This document shows, piece by piece, positions 50,339 to 58,916 of a stretch of DNA of 64,000 nucleotides. The number at the start of each line of letters is the position of its first letter. Within the stretch, counting starts at the first letter, position 1. A model generated the notes under the pieces. The model ran no database searches. It was not told the origin of the DNA and was given only the letters and a program-made list of their open reading frames with translations. The position numbers and the translations under genes are program-made. Where the stretch lies: positions 1 to 64,000 of the forward strand of contig DASVDH010000105.1 in assembly GCA_036381195.1 (NCBI GenBank). Direction: 5' to 3'. Source of the stretch: RSA9 sp036381195 (GTDB taxonomy: Bacteria > Gemmatimonadota > Gemmatimonadetes > Longimicrobiales > RSA9).

Positions 50339-52123
50339 ATGAAGGTGCTCGCCGCTCTCGTGTTCACGCCTCTGGTCGCGGCGGTCGCGGCCGCGCAGGA
50401 GCCGCAGGTCTCCGCCAGCCCGCCGCCCGACGCAGCCGCGCTGGAGCAGCGCGGCGTGTCGCCTCGCATCGCTGCGCACGCCGCACGCGTGTTCCGCGAC
50501 CCGGCCGCCACGCGCTGGGAGGGCGACCGGCGCGTGGAGCCCGGCGACACCGTGGCGGGTGACGTCGCCGCCCACGGCGGACTCGTGGTCATCGGCGGCC
50601 GCATCACGGGCGAGCTCGTGGTGGTGGACGGGGACGTCGAATTCCTGCCCGGCGGATCGGTGGACGGGGACGTCACCATCATCGATGGCATGGTCCGCGG
50701 CGTCGAGGCCGGGAGCGTGGGCGGCACGCTCACCGTGTACGGCCGGGCGATGCACCGGGACGAGGCGGACTGGGAGCGGGAGCGCAGGCGGCGGGTCGCG
50801 GCCTCGCCCCGGGTCCGCGTCGGAGATGGCGGTGCCCGGCTCGTGCTGCGCGTCGGCCCCAACTACAACCGCGTGGAGGGGCTCCCCGTCTCGCTCGGCC
50901 CGCAGATCGAGACGGGCGGCTCGAACCCGCTGCGCGTCGAAGCCCTCGCCATCCTGCGCACGGAGGGCGATCGGCCGCTGGACGGCGAGCGGGTCGGCTA
51001 CTCCGTGCGGGCCGAGCAATTCCTCGGCGGGCGCCGGGAGGTGCGCCTCGGCTTCGGCGTACGCTCCGTCGTCTCGCCCATCGAAACCTGGCAGCTCAGC
51101 GACCTCGAGGCCTCCCTCGCGACGCTCCTGCTGCACAGCGACCAGCGGGACTACTTCGAGCGTACCGGCTGGGGCGCCTACGCGCGTTTCACTCCCCGCC
51201 ACCTGCCTCTGGACGTCACGCTCGAGTACCGCGATGAGGACCACGGCGTGGCGGCCGCCGGCGACCCGTGGACGTTGTTTGGAGACGACCCGTGGCGCCC
51301 GCAGCCACTCGTCGCGGAGGGGCGCCTCCGCTCGCTCGTGGGCGAAGCGACGCTGGACCTGCGTGACGGCGGCGAGGACGAGCCGCAGAGCGGGTGGTAC
51401 GCGAGCGCGGTGGTCAACCGCGGATTGGGCGGAGACCTGCGCCTTCCGGAGTCGTTTGTCACGATCGGCGGCGATGAGATCGGGACCATCCCCCCGCAGC
51501 CCGTGGACGAGGGCTTCACCACGGCCCTCCTGGATCTCCGCCGCTACAACCGTGTCGGCCGTTTCGCCTCACTCGACTTCCGCGTGGTGCTCGGCGGCTC
51601 GATCACGGAATCCGCGCTGCCGCCCCAGTTCCAGCACGCGCTCGGCGGCCCCGGCTCGCTCCCGGGCTACGCGCTCCTCGGCGCGGATTGCGGCGCGCGG
51701 CAGACGCGCGTGGACGTGGAGCCCATCGGGCCCACCCCCACGTTCTTCTATCGCTACGGCTGCGACCGGATCGCGCTGTTCCAGGCGGTGTACCGCGGCG
51801 GCCTCTCCTTCGACCTGTCGTGGGGCGATGGAGACGACGTCGATGACGTGGACGACGACGGGGACGAGGACTGGGACTGGGACTCGGACTGGGATGTGGT
51901 TTGGGGCTGGGATTGGGACCTCACGTGGTCACTCTTCTTCGATGCCGCGCGCGGCTGGGTGTTCGGCGATTCCAGCGCCTTCGCGCGCACGGATACCGGC
52001 GCGCTCTACGATGTGGGTGCCGGCATCGTCTTCGGGGACGACCTCGGGATCTACGCTGCCGTGCCGCTCGAGGGGCGCGACCACGACGTCAGGGTCTTCC
52101 TGCGGCTCGGGCGGCGGTTCTAA
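50339..52123 (+). CDS. Omp85-like barrel with bactofilin-like N-terminus and Asp/Trp tract
   Basis: A 594-residue exported protein. Signal peptide (about 1-20). Residues 55-130 read as a short right-handed beta-helix of the bactofilin type (AGDVAAHGGLVVIGGRIT, GELVVVDGDVEFLPGGSVDG). Residues 165-594 look like an outer-membrane barrel: LGGPGSLPGYALLGAD resembles the Omp85 L6 loop (usually RGY/F, here LPGY), and the end is VFLRLGRRF. Residues about 495-530 carry a striking tract, GDDVDDVDDDGDEDWDWDSD then DWDVVWGWDWDLTW. The start has AGGAGGTG 5 nt upstream, a perfect ribosome site. No POTRA domains are present, so it is not BamA itself; perhaps a patatin-like or surface-antigen relative. Confidence 0.72.
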   Translation: MKVLAALVFTPLVAAVAAAQEPQVSASPPPDAAALEQRGVSPRIAAHAARVFRDPAATRWEGDRRVEPGDTVAGDVAAHGGLVVIGGRITGELVVVDGDVEFLPGGSVDGDVTIIDGMVRGVEAGSVGGTLTVYGRAMHRDEADWERERRRRVAASPRVRVGDGGARLVLRVGPNYNRVEGLPVSLGPQIETGGSNPLRVEALAILRTEGDRPLDGERVGYSVRAEQFLGGRREVRLGFGVRSVVSPIETWQLSDLEASLATLLLHSDQRDYFERTGWGAYARFTPRHLPLDVTLEYRDEDHGVAAAGDPWTLFGDDPWRPQPLVAEGRLRSLVGEATLDLRDGGEDEPQSGWYASAVVNRGLGGDLRLPESFVTIGGDEIGTIPPQPVDEGFTTALLDLRRYNRVGRFASLDFRVVLGGSITESALPPQFQHALGGPGSLPGYALLGADCGARQTRVDVEPIGPTPTFFYRYGCDRIALFQAVYRGGLSFDLSWGDGDDVDDVDDDGDEDWDWDSDWDVVWGWDWDLTWSLFFDAARGWVFGDSSAFARTDTGALYDVGAGIVFGDDLGIYAAVPLEGRDHDVRVFLRLGRRF

Positions 52124-52562
52124 GACGTGGAGCAGGCAGCGGCGTTCCGAGCCGGAGCCGCCGTGGCCCGACAGCCCCCGTCCTGATGGCTGGCGAGCAG
52201 GGCGGGCGCCGTTCCGAGCCGCCGGATGCGTACGCGCGGCCAGACCGCGATCCTGTTGCCGTCCCGGACGAGGATCGTGGCCGTGAAGCCCTCCGATTTT
52301 CCCACGTTCCCAACCCCTCGCGCGGGCAAGCGCTGGGAGCCCGGCGCGGTCGCGGGCCCGCGTAGCACGACGCCGCCGCCCGTCTCGGTCTCCACCTCGG
52401 ACCTCTCGACCGGCTCGAAGCCGGCGCAGGCGAGCTGGGCTCCCCGGGGGCGACCTCCGTGAACGACGGTACGGGGACCGCGACCATCCCGCCCGGGCCC
52501 CGAACAGCGCATCTTCCCCGACGCAACCCTTCGGGCCGAGCCCGTGTCCCAGAATCGGAAGC
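52124..52562. other. 439-nt intergenic region upstream of the sigma factor gene
   Basis: No convincing gene. A 130-codon open frame on the minus strand and a 59-codon one on the plus strand exist but show no start signals or family match. The region contains the 63-bp repeat block (52149-52211), bordered by two copies of CGTTCCGAGCCG (52143-52154, 52210-52221). It must also hold the sigma-factor promoter; I see no clear -35/-10 pair, as expected if an ECF sigma autoregulates. Confidence 0.5.
52149..52211 (+). repeat. 63-bp repeat block, copy B (intergenic)
   Basis: Matches 7451-7513 at 56 of 63 positions with no gap. Read in the same frame it would encode SRSRRGPTAPVLMAGEQGG and flanks, three changes from copy A, but no gene is apparent here. 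Twelve-base direct repeats CGTTCCGAGCCG lie at its two edges. Confidence 0.75.
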
Positions 52563-53141
52563 ATGCTCGCGAGACTTGCGTACCCGGCAGCCGGGTTGGA
52601 CGAACGATTGCTGATCCAGCGCACCCTGGGCGGTGACGACCTCGCCGCCCGGGAGCTGTACGACGCGCACGTCGACCGCGTCTACCGGCTCGCCTACCGG
52701 CTGACCGGGGACGACGAGCTCGCGCGTGACTGCACGCAGGAAACGTTCATCCGCGCGTTCCAGCACCTCGGCGAGTTCCGCGGCGCCTCCGCCCTCTCGA
52801 CGTGGCTGCACTCGATCGCCGTCTCCGTGTGCCTCAACACGCTGCGCACCGTGCGGCGTCTGCGCAGGCGTCACGCGGATCTCGAGGAGGCGGATCGCGC
52901 CGACCCGGGCGACGCGCCGGGTATCGAGCCCGACGTGAGAGAGCGCCTGAAGGCCGCGATCGATGAGCTGCCGGAGCTCTACAGGGTGGTTCTCGTCATG
53001 CATGACCTGGAGGGCTACACGCACGAGGAGATCGGCGCCGCGCTGGGCATGGCGGCCGGGACGTCCAAGGCCCGGCTCTCGCGCGCACGAGGACGCCTGC
53101 GGGAAGCGCTGGCGCGGTTCGCGGGAGAGTGGGCGCGATGA
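52563..53141 (+). CDS. ECF-family RNA polymerase sigma factor
   Basis: A 192-residue sigma-70 family group 4 factor. Region 2 (about 30-95): YDAHVDRVYRLAYRLTGDDE, ARDCTQETFIRAFQHL, FRGASALSTWLHSIA. Region 4 (about 130-185): LPELYRVVLVMHDLEGYTHE and IGAALGMAAGTSKARLSRAR, a full helix-turn-helix. It overlaps the anti-sigma gene by ATGA and likely controls this operon. Group is close to the RpoE/SigW style with the anti-sigma and a HEAT protein downstream. Confidence 0.93.
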   Translation: MLARLAYPAAGLDERLLIQRTLGGDDLAARELYDAHVDRVYRLAYRLTGDDELARDCTQETFIRAFQHLGEFRGASALSTWLHSIAVSVCLNTLRTVRRLRRRHADLEEADRADPGDAPGIEPDVRERLKAAIDELPELYRVVLVMHDLEGYTHEEIGAALGMAAGTSKARLSRARGRLREALARFAGEWAR

Positions 53142-54049
53142 ACGACGAACGCTTCAACGAGCTGCTGCGCGAGCTCGCGGCCGACTACAACGCCCCGCCG
53201 CCCACGCCGCGGGACGCCATGTGGGCCGTGATCGACGACGCGCGCAGGGGCCGAGGGCTGCCTGCTCCCCGCGTTGCCAGCCGGTGGTGGCTACGCCCGG
53301 CAGCCGGCATCGCCGCGGTTCTCGTCCTCGGCCTGGCCGTCGGCTGGCTGGCGACGTCGCGCAGCGACCCGCCGGCTGCCGCCGCCGTGGCCGGGTCCGG
53401 CCGGCCGCCGCAGGGCGAGATGGCCACCGCCCTGCCGCATGGTGGCGAAACGGGCGGCGACCGGCGCGCGCCCATCGAGCGCGCGCCCGCGGCGCCGAGC
53501 GGCGGCGCAGGCCTCGCCGGATCAGCAGCCGCACCGTCACCGGCGGCGCAGCCGGCGCGCGCCCCGGTGCTCGCCGCGGCATCCTCCGGCCCCGCCCGGC
53601 GCCCCGAGGTCACGGCGGCGGGCGGTGCTCCGCCTCGGGACGCGCCCGCACGCCGGCGCGGCGAGGGGCCCACGGGGCGAGCCGTGGACACGCCGCCGGG
53701 CGAGCTCGATGCGCTCGTGACGACGCAAACACTGACCCAGGGGGAAGCGCTGATCACCGCGTTCCGCGCCGCCGATGCCTCGCTCGCTGCCGACCCGCGC
53801 ATCGGCGTCTGGGCGCGCGAGATCCTGGTCCCCACCCGCCTGCTCCTGGACTCGCCCGTGGCCGGCGACGCCGCCATGCGCGGGCTGTTGGAGGACCTCG
53901 AGCTCGTCCTGCTCCAGATCGCCCATCTCTCCGGCAGCCCGGCGGACAGCGCCGAACGGGCCTGGATCGCCGAAACCCTGGCAAGACGCGACATACTCTC
54001 GCGCCTCCGGGCCGCGGTCCCCGCCGGCCTGGTGGCCGCGGGCCCGTGA
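53138..54049 (+). CDS. putative membrane anti-sigma factor
   Basis: A 303-residue protein with a short cytoplasmic N-terminus (MNDERFNELLRELAADYNAP), one membrane helix (about 49-68, WWLRPAAGIAAVLVLGLAVGWL) and a large, Ala/Pro/Arg-rich periplasmic part ending in a helical domain (GEALITAFRAADASLAAD...). The N-terminus is too short and lacks a HxxxCxxC zinc motif for a ZAS anti-sigma domain. Function is inferred from the overlap with the sigma gene and topology only. Confidence 0.7.
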   Translation: MNDERFNELLRELAADYNAPPPTPRDAMWAVIDDARRGRGLPAPRVASRWWLRPAAGIAAVLVLGLAVGWLATSRSDPPAAAAVAGSGRPPQGEMATALPHGGETGGDRRAPIERAPAAPSGGAGLAGSAAAPSPAAQPARAPVLAAASSGPARRPEVTAAGGAPPRDAPARRRGEGPTGRAVDTPPGELDALVTTQTLTQGEALITAFRAADASLAADPRIGVWAREILVPTRLLLDSPVAGDAAMRGLLEDLELVLLQIAHLSGSPADSAERAWIAETLARRDILSRLRAAVPAGLVAAGP

Positions 54050-54059
54050 GGAGAGACCC

Positions 54060-55559
54060 ATGAACCGGATGGCCATTGCCCGCTCCTCGATCCTCATCAC
54101 GGTCCTCGCCGCGGCGCGCCTCATCGTCGGCGCGGAGCTGGAAGCGGCACGCCCGCCCGCGTGGGCACTGCAGGATCCGGCGGACTCGCTCTACCATGCC
54201 GCGCGCGAGGCCCTCACCCGCAACGAGTACCGCCGCGCGGCCGAGCTCTTCCATGAGATCCCGATCCGATACCCGAGCTCGACCTACGCGGGGGATGCGC
54301 TCTATTGGGAGGCGTTCGCGCGCTACCGTCTCGGAACGGAGGATGACCTGCGGAGCGCGATGCAGGCCCTCCAGCGCCAGGCCGCGGGGTATCCGCGCGC
54401 CGCGACCCGCGGCGATGCGCAGACGCTGATGGTGCGCATCAACGGCGCGCTCGCGCAGCTTGGCGATGCGGCGGCGGCAGAGGCCGTCGCTCGGAAGGCC
54501 GCCGCGGACGTCGAGCGGCAGAACGAGGTCCAGCAACGGGTCGCCGAAGCGGTCCGTGAGGCACAGGAGGCGGCCCGTGAGGCGCAACGTGAGATGCAGG
54601 AAGCGCTCCGCGAGGCGCAGCGCGAAGCGCTCGAGAGCGTGAGGGTCCGCGGCCGCCGCGACGAGACGCGCGACCCCTCGTGCCCGGAGGACCCCCAGCG
54701 GGAAGTCCGCATCGTCGCGCTGAATGCGCTCGCCCAGCTCGATGCGGAGAGCGCTCTGCCGATCCTGAAGAACGTGCTGGAACGCAAGGACCCGTGCTCG
54801 GCCGACCTGCGTCGCAACGCGCTCCTCGTCGTCTCTCGCACCGAATCGCCCGAGGCGGAAGCGATCCTGCTGGAGGCGGCACGCGGCGATCCCGACCCGG
54901 GTGTCCGCGAACGCGCCGTGCGCTCGCTCGCCAACGTGGAGACGGAGACTGCCGTCGCAGCGCTGAGAGAGATCCTGTGGAGCTCCACCGAGTTCGAGAT
55001 CCAGCGCGCCGCGCTCTCCGCACTCTACCGGCAGGAGAGCGAGCAGGCCGGCCAGATCCTGCGCGAGTTCGCGCAGCGTGACGACATCCAACCCGAGCTC
55101 CGCGAGCAGGCGATCCGGTCCATCGGCAGGCGTGGCACTGCCGAGGACGCCGAGTTCCTCCGGCAGCTCTTCCATGCGTCCGACCCGGAGGCCAAGGTCA
55201 GGATCGTGAGCGCGCTCGGGGACATGGAGATCGAGGGCAACGAGCGCTGGCTCCTCGACATTGCGTTGAGCGACGCCGAACCGCCCGAGGTCCGGGCGCG
55301 CGCCGTTTACGAGGCGGGCACGCACGGCGCGCCCATCGAGGAGCTCGTGACGCTCTACGACGCGATGCCCGACAAGGAGATCCGAAGCCGCCTCATTTCC
55401 GTCTATGCGCGCCGGCGCGAGGCGGCCGCGATAGACAAGCTCATCGACATTGCCCGGCGCGAAACCGACATCGAGCTGCGTAGCCGCGCGATCACGGCGC
55501 TCGCGCGCTCTGGGGATCCGCGCGTCGCGCAGGTGCTCGAGGAGATCATCGGGACGTGA
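54060..55559 (+). CDS. exported HEAT-repeat protein with REAQ coiled coil
   Basis: A 499-residue protein with a signal peptide (about 1-27). Residues 42-120 are TPR/YbgF-like (DSLYHAAREALTRNEYRRAA, FHEIPIRYPSSTYAGDALYW). Residues 155-195 form a coiled coil built on REAQ/EAQR heptads (VREAQEAAREAQREMQEAL). Residues 205-499 are HEAT-like repeats of about 31-35 residues (for example REVRIVALNALAQLDAESAL). GAGGAG precedes the ATG. It lies 10 nt after the anti-sigma gene, so it is the likely effector or scaffold of a sigma-controlled envelope response. Confidence 0.8.
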   Translation: MNRMAIARSSILITVLAAARLIVGAELEAARPPAWALQDPADSLYHAAREALTRNEYRRAAELFHEIPIRYPSSTYAGDALYWEAFARYRLGTEDDLRSAMQALQRQAAGYPRAATRGDAQTLMVRINGALAQLGDAAAAEAVARKAAADVERQNEVQQRVAEAVREAQEAAREAQREMQEALREAQREALESVRVRGRRDETRDPSCPEDPQREVRIVALNALAQLDAESALPILKNVLERKDPCSADLRRNALLVVSRTESPEAEAILLEAARGDPDPGVRERAVRSLANVETETAVAALREILWSSTEFEIQRAALSALYRQESEQAGQILREFAQRDDIQPELREQAIRSIGRRGTAEDAEFLRQLFHASDPEAKVRIVSALGDMEIEGNERWLLDIALSDAEPPEVRARAVYEAGTHGAPIEELVTLYDAMPDKEIRSRLISVYARRREAAAIDKLIDIARRETDIELRSRAITALARSGDPRVAQVLEEIIGT

Positions 55560-55579
55560 GCCCGCGCCGCGCCGGATGG

Positions 55580-55596
55580 GGGCGACCTCGTCGCCC
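55580..55596. terminator. hairpin between convergent HEAT and MutS-like genes
   Basis: GGGCGAC (55580-55586), loop CTC, GTCGCCC (55590-55596): a perfect 7-bp stem that can extend by a GT and a GC pair. It fills most of the 37-nt gap between two convergent stops and ends directly at the last codon of the minus-strand gene. Confidence 0.55.
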
Positions 55597-57480
55597 TCAT
55601 TCTGCGCGGCATGGGACCGCAGGGTCCGAGGCCACCTCGCGCGCCTGTCGGGCGAGGCCGACCAATTCGATCAGCCGCAGCGCATTGGTGGAGGTGGCGA
55701 GTCCCGGCCGCAGCCGGTAGTCGAAGCTCATGCCCGCCCCGTCCCCGGACGCATGGATCGTCTCGCGGAAGTGGACGGCGCAGGCCGCGGCGCGCAGCTC
55801 GTCGCAATCGGCGAGGGCGAGGTCGTGCGTGGCGGTCGCGCCGATCGCGCCCTGCTCGAGCAGGTGGCCGAGGATCGTGCGCGCCGCGATCTGCCGCTCC
55901 GCGGTGTTGGTGCCCTGGAGCAGCTCGTCCAGGAGGTAGAGGAGCGTCCCGCCCTCCCGTCTCACCTCGCGCGCGGCGTCCACGATCTCGCGCAGCCGCT
56001 CCAGCTCGGCCATGAACTGCGAGACCCCGCGTTCCAGCGAGTCGCGCACGCGCATGCTCGTCTCGAGCCGGACGGGCGAGAGGCGCATCTCGCGGGCGCA
56101 CACGGGCGCGCCAGCTTGCGCGAGCACGACGTTGGTCCCGATCGCGCGCAGCAGGGTGCTCTTGCCCGACATGTTCGAGCCCGTGACCAGCAGGAACGTG
56201 CCGGGCGGGCCGACGGTCACGTCGTTGGCTACGCGTGTCCCGGCAGGGAGCAGCGGGTGCGCGAGGGCGCGGGCCTGGAGGTGCGGCGGGCCAGCCGTGT
56301 CGAATGCGGGGAACGCCCAGTCCGGGTTGTCATGCGCGAGCCGTGCCAGCGCGACGAGCGCCTCGATCTCGCCGTAGGCCTCGAGCCAGCGCCGCACGTG
56401 CGGACCCGCCACGCGCTGCCACGCCTCGAGCCGCGCCAGCACATGGAAGTCCCAGAGCGTGAAGAGCTGGATGGGCAGGTAGAACATCCCGTTGAAACGC
56501 AGGTCTGCCAGGTCGAGCAGCCGCTCCACGCGGCGCAGCAGCGTCCGTGGCTGCATGCCGTTCGCCGTGAGCTCAGCCTGCAGCCGCTGGAGCGCGGCCG
56601 CCTCGAAGCGCGCCCCGCTGACGTGCGCGAGCAGCGCCGAGTACTTGCCGATCCCGCCGCGCTCGGCGGCCGCCCGCGAGAACGTCGCGCGGATGCGCCC
56701 GCCGAACGCGCCGCTGAGCACCAGCCCGGCCAGCACGGGCAGCGCCCACGCGGACACACCGATGATGCCGGCGAGCTGCAGCGCCGCCAGCGCCGCCGTT
56801 GTCGCCGGAATGACCCGCGCGGCCCAGACGAGGGCGCGGCGCCGCGTGAGCCACGGCTCGCTTTCCGCCCAGCCCAGGAACTCCCGGATGTCGCGCTCGG
56901 AGCCCGACACGAGCCGCCGGCCATCCAGCGTCAGCGCCTCGCGCAGCTCCATGTGCTGCGCGAGCTCGCGCACTGCCTGCTGCCGCTCCGCGATCCGCGC
57001 CGGCTCGGACGGCGCGAGCAGCCAGCCCTCGAGGGCCGCGCGCCCCGGGGGCGTGGCCGGTGCGCCCAGGAGCTGGTAGAGCGAGGCCCTGCCGAAGATG
57101 TCCAGGTCTTCCGCGTACGCGTGCCGCTCCGGCACCGCGACCGGCGGGTGCGGCGGCAACCGCTCCCAGCGCCGATGGACGCGGTCGTCCCACTCCTCGT
57201 TCACGCGTTGCAGCTCGGCGAAGCGCCGCTCGCGGCGGCGGACGCGCGCGTGCAGCACGACCAGCACGGCGAAGGCGGCCGCGGCGGCCGCCACCGCTCC
57301 CGCGAGCACCGGCCCCAGCCCTGCCGCCTCCACACGCACCAGCAGCGCCGCGAGCAGGAGAAAGAGCGCCGCACGGCCGTTCGACAGCGCGCGCGCAAGG
57401 CGCCCGTGCCGCTCCGCCTCTGCCCGGAATCGGTCCGCGCGCTCGCGGTACGATCCTGCCTTGCCCGAGTTCGAATCCAT
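55597..57480 (-). CDS. membrane-associated MutS-family ATPase
   Basis: A 627-residue protein with a MutS-type ATPase at its C-terminus: Walker A VTGSNMSGKSTLLRAIG, Walker B LLYLLDELLQGTNTAERQ, and THDLALADC. The N-terminus has two hydrophobic helices (about 38-75, AALFLLLAALLVRV and AAAAAFAVLVVLHARV). A central pair follows (ALAALQLAGIIGVSAWALPVLAGLVLSG, within 240-275). It lacks the MutS mismatch-binding domain I. Such MutS-like membrane proteins are widespread and uncharacterised; a repair role should not be assumed. The start ATG 57480 begins a charged helix before the first membrane segment. Confidence 0.85.
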   Translation of the reverse strand: MDSNSGKAGSYRERADRFRAEAERHGRLARALSNGRAALFLLLAALLVRVEAAGLGPVLAGAVAAAAAAFAVLVVLHARVRRRERRFAELQRVNEEWDDRVHRRWERLPPHPPVAVPERHAYAEDLDIFGRASLYQLLGAPATPPGRAALEGWLLAPSEPARIAERQQAVRELAQHMELREALTLDGRRLVSGSERDIREFLGWAESEPWLTRRRALVWAARVIPATTAALAALQLAGIIGVSAWALPVLAGLVLSGAFGGRIRATFSRAAAERGGIGKYSALLAHVSGARFEAAALQRLQAELTANGMQPRTLLRRVERLLDLADLRFNGMFYLPIQLFTLWDFHVLARLEAWQRVAGPHVRRWLEAYGEIEALVALARLAHDNPDWAFPAFDTAGPPHLQARALAHPLLPAGTRVANDVTVGPPGTFLLVTGSNMSGKSTLLRAIGTNVVLAQAGAPVCAREMRLSPVRLETSMRVRDSLERGVSQFMAELERLREIVDAAREVRREGGTLLYLLDELLQGTNTAERQIAARTILGHLLEQGAIGATATHDLALADCDELRAAACAVHFRETIHASGDGAGMSFDYRLRPGLATSTNALRLIELVGLARQAREVASDPAVPCRAE

Positions 57481-57555
57481 GCGATCCGCCGTCCCGGTTC
57501 TCGCCGGGGCGGTACCCCGCCCGCGGGCGTGTGAGCCGTAGCGTGCGGCCCGCGA

Positions 57556-57585
57556 TTGACAGCGCGTGGCGCCGCACCGTACGTT
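57556..57585 (+). promoter_or_regulatory. putative trpD promoter
   Basis: A perfect TTGACA (57556-57561) followed after 18 nt by TACGTT (57580-57585, 3 of 6). Start near 57592. This favours GTG 57622 as the trpD start, since ATG 57595 would be leaderless. Confidence 0.4.
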
Positions 57586-57621
57586 CCTGCCGGCATGCCA
57601 AGGGATAACGGAGCAGCTCCC

Positions 57622-58701
57622 GTGTCGGACGGCCCGAGCGAACCCGCCGCGTTCTCCCTCGCGCCCTTCCTGCTCAAGATCGCCTCGCGGCAGGACCTCA
57701 CGGCCGACGAGGCGGAGGCCGCCTTCGACGGGATCATGGAAGGACGCGCCCCGGCGTTCCAGGTCGCCGCGTTCCTCGCCTCGTTGCGCGCCAAGGGCGA
57801 AACCCCTCAGGAGGTCGCCGGCGGCGTACGCGCGCTGAGGCGGGCCATGCTGCGCGTGCCGGTCAGCAACGGCGAGTCCGTGCTCGACACGTGCGGCACC
57901 GGCGGCGGCAGCTTCACCACGTTCAACATTTCGACTGCGGCAGCGCTGCTCGCCGCCGGCGCCGGCGTCCCCGTCGCCAAGCACGGAAACCGGTCGTTCA
58001 CCTCGCGCAGCGGCAGCGCGGACGTCCTCGAGGCGCTGGGCGTGGCCATCGACCTGCCCGCGGGCTGCCTCGCCGACGTGCTGCGCGAGGCCGGCATCGT
58101 CTTCATGTTCGCGCCGCGGCTGCACCCCGCCATGCGCCACGTGGCGCCCGTCCGCCGCGAGCTCGGCATCCCGACCATCATGAATTTGCTGGGTCCGCTG
58201 ACCAACCCCGCGGGCGCGCGCCGCCAGCTCCTGGGCGTCGCCGAGCCCGCGCTGCTCGAGCTGATCGCGACCGCGCTACTCGAGCTGGGCCACGAGCACG
58301 CCCTCGTCGTGCACGGCGCGCCCGGGCTGGACGAGCTCAGTCCGGTGGGCCCCAGCGAGGTGGTGGAGGTGAGGGACGGCCGCCTGCTGCGCTACCGCTT
58401 CGACCCCGAACGGCAACTGGGCTGGACAGGGCTGGATGCGAGCGAGCTCGCGGGCGGCGATCCCGCAGAGAACGCGCGGTTGATCGAGGCGGTGCTCGAA
58501 GGGCGGGGCCGCCGCGCCGCGCGCGCCGCCGTGCTCCTCAACGCCGGCGCCGCGCTCTACCTGGCCGGTCGGGCGAGCTCCATCGAGGAGGGCGTCCACG
58601 AGGCCACTACAGCGCTCGACGCCGGCGCAGGGTGGGAGGCGTTGCAGCGGCTGCGCGCCGCCTCCCGCGCCGCGGCGGAACGGGCGGCCGCCGCGAGCTG
58701 A
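57622..58701 (+). CDS. trpD: anthranilate phosphoribosyltransferase
   Basis: Second step of tryptophan synthesis: anthranilate + PRPP to phosphoribosyl-anthranilate. It has LDTCGTGGGSFTTFNIS (PRPP loop), KHGNRSFTSRSGSADVLEAL (anthranilate site) and MNLLGPLTNPAGARRQLLG. GTG 57622 has GGAG 8 nt upstream and gives 359 residues; ATG 57595 adds 9. TrpE/G are not nearby. The gene is separated from trpCF-trpB by lexA on the other strand. Confidence 0.94.
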   Translation: MSDGPSEPAAFSLAPFLLKIASRQDLTADEAEAAFDGIMEGRAPAFQVAAFLASLRAKGETPQEVAGGVRALRRAMLRVPVSNGESVLDTCGTGGGSFTTFNISTAAALLAAGAGVPVAKHGNRSFTSRSGSADVLEALGVAIDLPAGCLADVLREAGIVFMFAPRLHPAMRHVAPVRRELGIPTIMNLLGPLTNPAGARRQLLGVAEPALLELIATALLELGHEHALVVHGAPGLDELSPVGPSEVVEVRDGRLLRYRFDPERQLGWTGLDASELAGGDPAENARLIEAVLEGRGRRAARAAVLLNAGAALYLAGRASSIEEGVHEATTALDAGAGWEALQRLRAASRAAAERAAAAS

Positions 58702-58726
58702 AGCGAAGGCAGGATCCAGGCCTTCC

Positions 58727-58752
58727 GGCCGCGGCGAAGATCAGTCGCGGCC
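58727..58752. terminator. hairpin after trpD
   Basis: GGCCGCGGC (58727-58735) and GTCGCGGCC (58744-58752) pair over 9 positions with one GT wobble and the loop GAAGATCA. It lies between trpD and the opposing lexA-linked small ORF. A second, weaker 6-bp hairpin overlaps it on the left. Confidence 0.5.
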
Positions 58753-58787
58753 AGGCGGGTGGCCGATCCCGTCCGCGCCGAGAGCGC

Positions 58788-58916
58788 TCAGTTCGCCGAA
58801 ACGACCGCCCGCACCACCCACGGACCCACGATCGGCGACCGCGCCGCGCACAACACGACCAGCGTGACCAACCGCCCCGTCTTCCGACCGACCACGAACG
58901 CCCGCCTGTTCCCCAT
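58788..58916 (-). CDS. possible 42-residue protein coupled to lexA
   Basis: A short open frame starts at an ATG sharing one base with the lexA stop (TGATG) and runs 42 codons: MGNRRAFVVGRKTGRL, then a hydrophobic stretch VTLVVLCAARSPIVGPWVV ending AVVSAN. One short membrane helix is possible. Small SOS-controlled membrane inhibitors of division (YneA next to lexA in Bacillus, SidA in Caulobacter) are known to lie by or under LexA, which is the only reason to note it. No homology is recognised. Confidence 0.35.
   Translation of the reverse strand: MGNRRAFVVGRKTGRLVTLVVLCAARSPIVGPWVVRAVVSAN

Noticed and set aside
52120..52512. 130-codon minus-strand frame in the region before the sigma gene
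   Set aside because: No start signal, no recognisable domain, and it spans the repeat block; treated as non-coding.
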